Shown here: positions 57,001 to 64,000 of the stretch, piece by piece
Position numbering within the stretch: position 1 is the stretch's first letter
Layout of the letters: the number at the start of each line of letters is the position of its first letter
NCBI RefSeq assembly: GCF_004798865.1
Contig: NW_025335985.1
Span: 8,123,747-8,187,746 of the forward strand
From: Varanus komodoensis
Taxonomy: Eukaryota > Chordata > Lepidosauria > Squamata > Varanidae
Length of the DNA stretch: 64,000 nt
Direction of reading: 5' to 3'
Notes under the pieces: generated by a model
What the model saw: only the letters and a program-made list of their open reading frames with translations
Told to the model about the DNA's origin: nothing
The model's database searches: none
Translations under genes and position numbers: made by a program

Positions 57001-57712
57001 TTCCCCCGGGCGGCCTCCCGTGGCGCCGAGACCGCAGCGTGAGCTCGCGGAGCGGCCCGCTTGAGCTCGGCTCACTTCGCCGAACGCCGCCCGCGCAGCG
57101 CCCGAGTCCCGAGGTTCCGGCTGCGAGCTGCGGTGGCTGCTTTGCGCAGACGAGGCCGAGCGCCCAGCCAGTGCCCAGAAGCGGCCCGGGCTCGGGGGCA
57201 ATCGGGCCGCTTCCTGCCCGGCGCCCGTGGCGGGGGCGGCTGCGGCGGCCCCTCCAGCTGCTGCTGCTGCTGCTGCTCCTCCCCGCGCCGCAGCCGGCAA
57301 TCCCACGGCCTCCAGGCGCCGTTCAGCACCAGGGCGCCGGACAGCTCCCGGAGCGCCGCTCCCGGCCTCCCCCAGCGCCCCGCTGGCCCTCGGTGACCGG
57401 GCAGGGGACGGCGATGCCCCCGGTCGCCGCGGCCCCCCAGCCCGGCGGAGCAGCGCGCAGCCCGGCCCTCGCGCGGAAGGGCCCTTCAGCACCACGCCGC
57501 GGGCGGACAGCTCCTGCTGCCCGCGCCCGGCCGGCTCCTGGCGCGGCGCCTCGGCGGGGTCTGTCCGTCCCCGCGGACTCCCGCGCGGCGGCTGCCCGTC
57601 CCCCGCCCGGGACCCCCAGCCCCGCCGCTCACCCACCTGCCGGCCGTCCCAGGCTGAGCCAGGAGAGCAGCGGGAGCAGCAGCGGGAGCCGCCCGAGAGC
57701 CGCGCGGCCCAT
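42063..57712 (-). CDS. TMEM8B: TMEM8B, transmembrane protein 8B (NGX6), full length
   Basis: Multipass membrane protein of the TMEM8/PGAP6 group in the CREST superfamily; human TMEM8B is linked to cell adhesion and tumour suppression. Thirteen minus-strand exons: 57712-57637, 51425-51236, 50314-50107, 49413-49280, 48970-48699, 48023-47659, 47445-47349, 47214-47091, 46183-46041, 45707-45529, 44310-44164, 43725-43609 and 42407-42063. Phases join to 798 residues. Order: signal peptide (1 to about 24), ectodomain with [10 protein letters not shown] and [12 protein letters not shown], a Pro/Ser-rich linker near 310-345, an EGF-like module (about 508-543: [23 protein letters not shown]), then seven membrane spans. 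All CREST motifs are present: SxxxH (STFYH, split by the exon 10/11 junction), the Asp in FCDFLGS and HSIWH. This is the family's long form; the well-known short human form starts near NMPHS in exon 6. Introns hold nothing beyond repeats. Confidence 0.96.
46253..46270. repeat. 18-base C homopolymer
   Basis: Run of 18 C in the TMEM8B intron between exons 8 and 9. Similar mononucleotide runs of 10-20 G or C recur across the window. Confidence 0.9.
47886..47920. repeat. GGGGGA repeat in TMEM8B exon 6
   Basis: About five GGGGGA-type units. On the coding strand they give alternating Ser-Pro within the linker that separates the two ectodomain parts. The hexamer keeps the frame. Confidence 0.8.
50415..50443. 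repeat. TCC trinucleotide microsatellite
   Basis: Nine or so TCC units in the intron between TMEM8B exons 2 and 3, close to the exon 3 acceptor side. Confidence 0.85.
50938..50967. repeat. CCAGGG hexanucleotide repeat
   Basis: Five near-perfect copies of CCAGGG in the same TMEM8B intron. Confidence 0.85.
52380..54195. other. Unassigned part of TMEM8B intron 1
   Basis: About 1.8 kb with no recognised exon or repeat end. A 571-codon open frame exists on the minus strand (54355-52640), but it is Pro/Ser/Arg-rich, has no domain motif and starts inside a pentanucleotide repeat. An old retroelement is possible but nothing diagnostic is visible. Confidence 0.3.
54200..54860 (+). mobile_element. 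CR1-clade LINE 3' fragment in TMEM8B intron 1
   Basis: Plus-strand frames read [52 protein letters not shown] and [11 protein letters not shown], which is the RT end and C-terminal domain of CR1 ORF2. It is a different subfamily from the 22-26 kb copy and close to the one at 62 kb. Several frame shifts are present. A pentanucleotide repeat has expanded inside it. Confidence 0.85.
54271..54318. repeat. GGGCT pentanucleotide repeat
   Basis: About nine CTGGG/GGGCT units between GGGGATCTGG and CTGGAAGC. These two flanks are adjacent in intact CR1 copies, so the repeat grew from a CTGG-containing spot in the LINE. Confidence 0.9.
57258..57277. repeat. CTG trinucleotide repeat
   Basis: Six to seven CTG units in GC-rich DNA at the start of TMEM8B intron 1, within the CpG-rich zone around the first exon. 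Confidence 0.85.
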
Positions 57713-57925
57713 GCTGCGACCCGGTCGCCTCGAGCCCCTCTTGCCGGGGCTGCCGCGCTTCGGCTCCGGCTCCGGCTCCGGCTCCGGTGGCAGCAGCGGC
57801 GGCGGCGGCGGCGGCGGCGGCGGCAGCTGCCATGACGTCAGGCCCAGCTGCCGCCCAGCTCCCCCGCGCCTTCCCCATTGGCCAGGCGCACCGGGCTGCC
57901 TGGCGATGCCGCAGGCCATTGGCCG
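57713..57925 (-). promoter_or_regulatory. TMEM8B: TMEM8B CpG-island promoter with CRE and two CCAAT boxes
   Basis: Upstream of the ATG (57712-57710, A at -3) the minus strand holds a CGG-type repeat (57797-57823) and then a full palindromic CRE TGACGTCA at 57833-57840. Two CCAAT boxes (ATTGG on plus) lie at 57877-57881 and 57918-57922, 41 bases apart. This spacing and order (CCAAT, CCAAT, CRE, start) is a typical TATA-less promoter for CREB/ATF and NF-Y. Transcription start is inferred near 57800, not shown. Confidence 0.65.
57797..57823. repeat. CGG trinucleotide repeat, nine units
   Basis: Nine uninterrupted CGG units, followed on one side by (CAG)2 and then four CCGGCT-type hexamers at 57763-57788. 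It lies between the CRE and the TMEM8B start codon, so it probably falls in the 5' UTR. Confidence 0.9.
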
Positions 57926-58734
57926 ACCGAGCTGTCGCTCTGCCGCTGCCGCCGTCGTCGCCGCCTACCGAGGAGACCCCGACCGACCTGCGGGACGCGG
58001 GACGGAGGGGGAGAAAGGCGCCTGGGGGCGCTACTGGGCCGGGGAGGCCAGAGCCCTCCCACTTCCCCGGATCGACGCGAGGACGGGGCTGGCGGCTGTT
58101 CCCGGCCCGCTCTCCTGCTGCCCAGGCGGCGCGGCGCGGCGCGGGACTCCTCTCAGGTAGAAGAGCGCCCCGTGGGGGGGGGGGAGGCGCAGTTTGGGGG
58201 CTCGGGCTGCCCGGGGGTCCCAGTGGGGACATTCGATGAGCTTCTGGACGACGCTGCGAGACCCTCTCCTCGAGGCCTCGCCTGCCGCTCATCCCCCATC
58301 CACTCCGCTTCTGCTCTGCTCACGGTCCAACGACGCGCAACTTGTCCTCCAACATCTTTGGGAGACGCGGGTTGCCCAAGAGCTGCGACCACCGAGTGAC
58401 TCTCGGCTCCTTTGCCGCCCCCGGAGCCGGCCACCTGGGACTGGACGGCTGGGTGGACGTGAGCAAGGAGGACGCCAGAGCTGCCCTCCCCATCCGTGGA
58501 CGTGCCCCAGTGGCGGCTGGAGACACCCGACCCCCAGCTGCGATTGGCGGCACTGGGGCTTGCGGGCGCCTCCTCCATGCCGGATGCTTCCAATACGCCG
58601 GCTGAACTTCTGCGACAGGTTGAAAGCACGCTTGGATTGTGTGTTGGAAGTTGCATCGCACGGAGAGCCCCTCTCCTGGCGTGGCTGTGCTCAGCGCACT
58701 GTGAGTCGCTCTGGTCACCGCACCTCGCATGGGA
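57926..58734. other. Upstream flank of TMEM8B, no gene recognised
   Basis: GC-rich sequence continuing the CpG island to about 58150, then ordinary composition. No divergent gene start can be supported. Confidence 0.4.
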
Positions 58735-59110
58735 TATTGTAAAGCTGGAAGAAGAGGAAAGGGACAAGTCGAAGGGTCAAGGGCCGGAGTGGCAGCCCGA
58801 CGAGGGAGGGAGGGCCGCAGCAGTTTGCGCCCACGGCCGGCAAAGGAGGCCTGCCCGAGGCACCTGGCGCAGGGAGAGTGGAGAGGGAGACATGCCGGAG
58901 CCCAAGGGGCCGCTCTGTGAAGCCGACGGAGGGAGATTCAGGACGGATCAAAGAAAGGACGTCTTAACGCAACACACAGTTAGACTGCGGCATTCGGAAG
59001 GAGTGAAGGCCAGCAATTTGGGGGCTTTAAAAGGGAATTGGGCAACCCCTGGAGGAGAAGGTCCCCAGCGGTCCAGCGGCTCGGGGCTCCCTCAGGGAGC
59101 GGGAGCAGTG
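58735..59110 (+). mobile_element. CR1-clade LINE 3' fragment
   Basis: GGGAGATTCAGGACGGATCAAAG, ACGCAACACACAGTTAGACTG and GGCTTTAAAAGGGAATTGGG are, in order, diverged copies of the ORF2 end found in reptile CR1 elements. Confidence 0.65.
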
Positions 59111-59514
59111 TGCCAACGTGCCGCCACTCCCAAGATTTGTGTAAGGCAGGCACCATCGTGGCAGTTCTATTTCCCGTTCCTCACCTAATGGTGCGTGACA
59201 TGGAACCTGCCTCTGCACCATCGCTGTGCACTGAGCAGCCGTTTCCACTGAGCTCTCCATCCTGCCCCAAAGCTCCCTTTCTGGATCAGTCACTGCTAGC
59301 TCAGATCCCATCAGCCTGTAGCTGAAGGAGGGATCCCCCCTTTGCCTTTTCTCTTCTGCCCCAGCCGGTGCTGCTTGACACTCGTTTACGCTTCACTGCA
59401 TTTGCCACAGTGCAGCCCGTTCTCCCAGCCTGGACTGACCCCTTCGGAGCTTCTCTCAGTCCCTTTCGGTTTTATCCACCTTAAATAGTTTGAGTGGTTA
59501 CAGCAATATTTTTA

Positions 59515-60303
59515 TTAGAAGATTAGCCATTTCATGATGATACCATTCCAATGGCAGAAAGTGAAGAGCAACTAAAGAGCCTCTTGATGCGGGTGAAGGA
59601 GGAGAGCTCAAAAGTTGGCTTGAAACTCAACATTAAGAAAACTAAGATCATGGCATTCTGGTCCTCTCACTTCCTGGCAAATAGATGGGGAAGAAATAGA
59701 GGTAGTGACAGATTTTATTTTCCCGGGCTCCAAGATCACTGCAGAAGGGGACTGCAGCCAAGAAATTAAAAGATGCGTTCTCCTGGGGAGGAAAGCCATG
59801 GCAATTCTAGACATCAGGCTAAAAAGCAGAGACACCACCCTGCCGACAAAAGTGCGTATAGGCAAGGCTATGGTTTGTAATGTATGGCTGTGAAAGCTGG
59901 ACCATAAGGAAGGCTGAGCGCCGAAGGATTGAAGCCTTTGAATTGTGGTGCTGGAGGAGACTCCTGTGAGTCCCTCGGACCGCAAGGTGATCAAACCGGT
60001 CAGTCCTAGAGATCAACCCTGGCTGCTCTTTAGAAGGCCAGATACTGAAGATGAAACTCAAATACTTTGGCCACCTAATGAGAAGGAAGGACTCCCTGGA
60101 GAAGAGCCTGATGCTGGGAACAGTAGATGGCAAAAGAAGGAGGGGACGGCAGAGAATGAGGTGGCTGGAAGGGGTCACTGGGGAGGTGGCTGTGGGCTTG
60201 GGTGGACTCCAGGGGATGGTGGAGGACAGGAAGGCCTGGAGGAATGTTGTCCATAGGGTCATGATGGGTTGGGCATGACTTTGCGACTAACAACAACAAC
60301 CTT
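59515..60303 (+). mobile_element. RTE/BovB LINE 3' fragment
   Basis: Reads as the RT thumb and C terminus of BovB ORF2: MAESEEQLKSLLMRVKEES, GLKLNIKKTKIMAF, then VTDFIFPGSKITAEGDCSQE, GRKAMAILDIRLKSRDTTLP, KAERRRI.AFELWCWRRLL and KLKYFGHLMRRKDSLEKSLM. These are in three frames. The active-site YADD is decayed. The 3' end GGGCATGACTTTGCGAC plus (TAA/CAA)n is typical of reptile BovB. The parts line up with the expected order, so it is one copy with several frameshifts. Confidence 0.88.
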
Positions 60304-61029
60304 TAGGGTGTACTTCTGTGGAATCTCACCATTGCCTGGAGAGGGGCATGGGATTATCCGGTGCTCCAGTGTCAGGTTCCCCACCTGAATGTGCACCGGA
60401 ATGGGGCGAGGGGGTTGGGCAGCGCCCAAGCAGCCGAGAGCCATGCGCCAGGAGGCCAGGCCGTCTCACAAGGCTGGTCCCCAGGCTGAGCTGCCAGACT
60501 AAGGTGCAGCCACCCCCTCCAGTGCAAATGGCCTTGTCAGCAGCAGGCGATGGGAGCAGAGAAACTGCTGAAGGGCAGCAGGAACTGGAGGCAACACAGG
60601 CGGAGGGTCTGCTGCCGACCACGGCGGTGGCGCTCGGGCTTTGGTTAGGGTGGCAATCCACTTCCACACACGTCCTGCCTTGAAAGAAAGCCCTGCCACA
60701 AAGCAGTCCAGAATGAAAAAAGACCCCCAGCCCAAGATGAGGCCCCCAGGCCGGGAAGCACTAGATTGGTTGCTGGGGAGAGCCAGACCGCTATGAGGGC
60801 ACTGTGGCTCCCAGCGAAACTAGGCCAAAGCCAAAAGGAAGCTGGGTGGCTGAAATGCCCAGAGGTGACGGGAACGGCCAGGGCTGCGCCACACAGCCAC
60901 CTGGAACATGCCCGGCGTGAACCGCACCAGGGCGACCCGGAGGCCCGAGAGCAGGAAGTGGGAGGGCGAAACATTGCACACTTCCTGCGAGCAAATGAAA
61001 GTGGACTGGAATGGGGCATTTTCAGCCGG

Positions 61030-61690
61030 ACAAATGCAACATGTTTTACTCTGGCAATGACAAACTCAGAAGAAATCGAGCAGCTGTAATACAAAGGGAA
61101 GGTGTAGCGCAGGCAGGGAAGAGTTGTCACGCAGAATCCTGAACAAGATCAGTCAGAATTTGTGGAAAACCTGTCGATATAACCTTCAATGAAGTCTATG
61201 CTCGAACAACAGATGCCGAAGAAGAAGAAATTGAAAACTTCTGAGCAGGTGTTCAAGAGGAAATTGATAACACTCCCAGATATGCTGAGAATCCTAGCTG
61301 AGCAGAATGCGAAAGGAGGAAGCAAAGCAGAATCAGAGGTCGTAGGAACATTTGGCCAGGAGAATGACTCAGAATTTTGTGATGCCAATTATCTGTTTAT
61401 CACGAATACACACTTCAAGTGCCCAGCCAGATAACAGTATCCATGGACATCACCTGATGGCCAAGGGGGAAATCAAACAGACTATGCAGTTGGTGGGAGG
61501 AGATGGAGAAGCTGCACTCTCCCTGCCAAGAGAGGATGTGCAGAGGGCGCCATGTCACCAGCAGGAAGCAGCCGTGAGCCGAGGCAGCTCCTGGGGAAAG
61601 TGAATGAGGGAAGTGCAGAAGCGGGGCCGCGGCCGCCCAGAAATGCAGGTGGGTGAACTTATGAGCTCCATCAAGAGGATCTGGACTAAT
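61030..61690 (+). mobile_element. RTE/BovB endonuclease-region fragment
   Basis: Frames read FYSGNDKLRRN, VDITFNEVYARTTDAEEEEI, VQEEIDNTPRY, SKAESEVVGTFGQ, FITNTHFKCPAR and YPWTSPDGQGGNQTDYAVGG, the APE-type endonuclease of RTE elements. About three frame shifts and two or more stops. It lies downstream of the 3' fragment at 59515-60303, so it must be a separate insertion or a rearranged piece. Confidence 0.8.
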
Positions 61691-61734
61691 CTAAATGGAG
61701 GAAGGCCTGAAAGGAGTGCAGTGGCTGGAGTCCA

Positions 61735-61768
61735 TTACCAACCAACCACCCAACCAACCACCCAATGA
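61735..61768. repeat. AACC tetranucleotide microsatellite
   Basis: CCAACCAACCACCCAACCAACC repeats with single interruptions, directly after the RTE fragment. Confidence 0.85.
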
Positions 61769-61879
61769 AGTAGAAGACCAAGGATAAAACACTGAAAAGC
61801 AAACTGCCTGAGTTTTAAGGATATGTGGGGTCAACATTTTGGGGGACAACAATTTCCCAGTAACTGTTGGGAAACAACT

Positions 61880-62075
61880 TCTGCCAAACACAGCTCCTCC
61901 TAGAGATTCCTAGCATGGGTCACGGACAACTTCCTCCAACAGAAAGTGGCGGAAGGAGCCAAAGGAATGGCTGCCCTTGACTTGACGCCGACCGGCAGGC
62001 AGTACCTGGTGGACAAAGCTGCAGCTATAGGAACTCCAGGGACTCTTCCGTCAACGCGTCCAAAGCAGCCTCTGC
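61880..62075 (+). mobile_element. CR1 endonuclease-domain fragment
   Basis: The plus strand reads DNFLQQKVAEGAKGMAALDL and LVDKAAAIGTPG, matching the CR1 block 'NFL.Q.....RG.A.LDL...N...LV......G..G'. Short and without flanking domains. Confidence 0.6.
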
Positions 62076-62109
62076 CCTTTTCGCAGCTGCACCACACTGT
62101 TGGTTCTCC

Positions 62110-62920
62110 GCGATCGCACTCAGGTCTTTTTCTGTTTCCGTTCTGTTAAATCACTTATTCCCCAGTTGGCTTCTTTTCCTGAGTGGAGGACTTGGTATTT
62201 GTCCCTGTTGAACCTCACTCTGTTGCTTTCAGCCCAGCAAAGAAGTTTATCAAGATCACCCTGGAGCTTCGTTCTGTCTTCTGGGGTGTTTGCTATTCCA
62301 CCCAGTTTTGTATCATATGCAAATAAGATTATCTTTCCTTGTACTTCCTCATTCAAATAATCAATAAAGATGTTGAAGGGCACTGGGCTCAGGACTGAAC
62401 CCCGTGGCACCCCATTAGTTACCCTCCTCCAGTTTGAGATGGTGCCATTGATAAGCACCCTTTGTGTCCCATTCAGCAGCCAATTTTGGATTCACCTAAT
62501 AGTTTTCCCTGTCTAGTCCATTTATTGTTAATTTTCTGATCAGAATGTCATGGGGGCACTATGTCAAATGTTTGCTGAAGTCAAGGTAGATTATGTCCAC
62601 AGTGTTCCTTCTGTCTGTTTGGGAGGTTACCCAGTCAAAAAATGAGGTAAAATTAGTCTGACAGGATTTATTTTTGATAAATCCATGTTGGCTTCTATTA
62701 ATCACTGCAATTTTTTTGAGGTGCTTGCAGACTGATTTTTAAAAGTAATTTCTCCAGAATTCTTCCAGGGATCGATGTCAGGCTAACTGGCCCATAGTTC
62801 CCAGGTTCATCTTTCTCCCCCTTTGGAAGAAAGAGAGTGCATGAGCCCTTCTCCAGTCGTCCGGCACTTCTCCTGTTTTCCAAGATTTATCCAAGATAAT
62901 GGTCAGTGGTTTTGATCCGA
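62110..62920 (-). mobile_element. CR1-clade LINE reverse-transcriptase fragment
   Basis: Minus-strand frames give GNYGPVSLTSIPGRILEKLL, then GVPRGSVLSPVPFNIFIDYL, ILFAYDTKLGGI (active site decayed from FADDT) and [18 protein letters not shown]. Same subfamily as the 54-kb fragment. It lacks both ends. Confidence 0.85.
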
Positions 62921-64000
62921 GGGGCCCTGGGTCCCAGGCTGAAGCTCTAGGCTGCCCAGGACGGCGTGTTATTAACTGCCCGTGTGTCCATGAGGCCACG
63001 AGGACATTTGCGCAGCTCCCAAGGGCCGAGGCCTTTCCTGGGGACCATTCCCCCTTCCTCCTCCGCACACTGCCCTCCTTTGCCAAGGGCCCCTTCTCTG
63101 TGCCCGCGGAGCAGCTGCCGGTGGGGCTGCGGCCCGGGTGTTGGTCTGCCCCTTGCGCCACCTTGCCTTCCTCAGCTTCCCCAGGCCTGCAGTCGCGGCT
63201 TGGAGGCAGCGGGGCCGTTCCCCGAGAACCAGGAGTCCCCGTGGGGACCCCGGGCTCTGTCCAGCGGGCAGAGGGCCATGAATGGGGCCTTCACTGAACC
63301 TGCCCCACACCCCGGCTGGCCCTGTAATCAGGGTGCTGCTGGGCTGTTTGTTTAATTGTTATCGGGGATTCTTTACCTGAAAAACTCAGCTTCCCTGTCT
63401 GGAAAACAAAACTGTTTACTGGGAGAAGATGGGAGTTTACAGTTCCTCATTATGAGAAAGTGGGGAGACTTCATTGCCAGCCTCCTCGCTCGGCGCTTAA
63501 TTCGCTGAGTCCTGACGCGTCTGACCGGGGCGCCTCGCTCCAGACGGCCAGCCCCCCACTGCCGCCCCGACCCAGGCCAACCACTGCGGCAGCCGGTCCG
63601 GCCGGCTGGAGGCCTCGTCTGGGGCGCTCTGAGCGGGGACGCGGGTCGGCTGAGCCCCGGAGGGCGGAGGTTTTGCGTTTCCATGTGAGGACAGCAGTGA
63701 TGAACGGCCAGGGCAGGAGGCAACAGGGCCGTGGTGGAGGAGCCACTTGGGGGAACGACAAACCGAGGCAGGCCTTTGCCACGTGTCCTTGTCCGGATCT
63801 CTTTCAAAACAAACCGATGGGCTGCACGCTCAACCTCGGAAGGCCCCTCTGGGCGTGCGCTCGGGTGCTGCGCTTCCGGCTGAAGCGCCCTGCGCAGCTG
63901 CTCCTCTGGCAGGTGAGGAAGGTGCTGCAGGCTGCGCCCGGACGGCCTCTTCCCGAAGGTGCAGGACCCGCAGCGTATCTCCACCCCGGGCGGGACCAGG
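62921..64000. other. Intergenic end of window, no gene recognised
   Basis: The 203-codon frame at 63984-63373 on the minus strand has no domain motif, and nothing else is supported. Confidence 0.4.

Noticed and set aside
63373-63984. Minus-strand frame of 203 codons at the window end
   Set aside because: No start context, domain or splice evidence; composition like non-coding flank.

Overview
The window is vertebrate nuclear DNA: spliced genes with GT/AG introns, GC-rich isochore-like composition, CpG-rich promoters and many non-LTR retrotransposon copies. The repeat mix is a near-complete CR1, L2-type 3' ends, RTE/BovB pieces with an AAC-repeat tail and a MIR-like tRNA-derived SINE. That fits a sauropsid, most likely a squamate reptile (inference from the repeat repertoire only). 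Assembly limits are visible: the window opens with a 20-base G run, holds many G or C homopolymers, and has a 100-N gap at 40794-40893.

Layout. 1-4.5 kb: no recognisable gene. 4.5-10.8 kb (+): TESK1, lacking its first coding exon. 11.1-18.5 kb (-): a CD72-like ITIM/C-type-lectin receptor, tail to tail with TESK1 with only about 300 bp between the poly(A) signals. 18.5-30.4 kb: intergenic, dominated by a CR1 element of about 4.3 kb and further CR1/L2 pieces. 30.4-40.6 kb (-): LRPAP1 (RAP), 8 coding exons, complete. 41-57.7 kb (-): TMEM8B, 13 coding exons, complete, with a 6.2-kb first intron and a promoter holding a CRE, two CCAAT boxes and a CGG repeat. 57.9-64 kb: intergenic, with fragments of CR1 and RTE/BovB.

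Exon boundaries for the four genes were read base by base. In every gene the exon phases join without a break (CD72 894 nt, LRPAP1 1059 nt, TMEM8B 2397 nt, TESK1 1779 nt from its first visible exon), which is strong internal support. The genes do not form a functional pathway: TESK1 is a cytosolic kinase acting on cofilin, CD72 a B-cell inhibitory receptor, LRPAP1 an ER chaperone for LDL-receptor-family proteins, and TMEM8B a multipass membrane protein of the CREST superfamily. TESK1, CD72 and TMEM8B are all at human 9p13.3, whereas human LRPAP1 is at 4p16.3, so the order here marks a rearrangement.

I found no undescribed biological system. The most unusual points are the LRPAP1 placement, the full-length TMEM8B gene model, coding microsatellites in CD72 and TMEM8B, a perfect 15-bp hairpin inside a SINE, and the layered retrotransposon remains.
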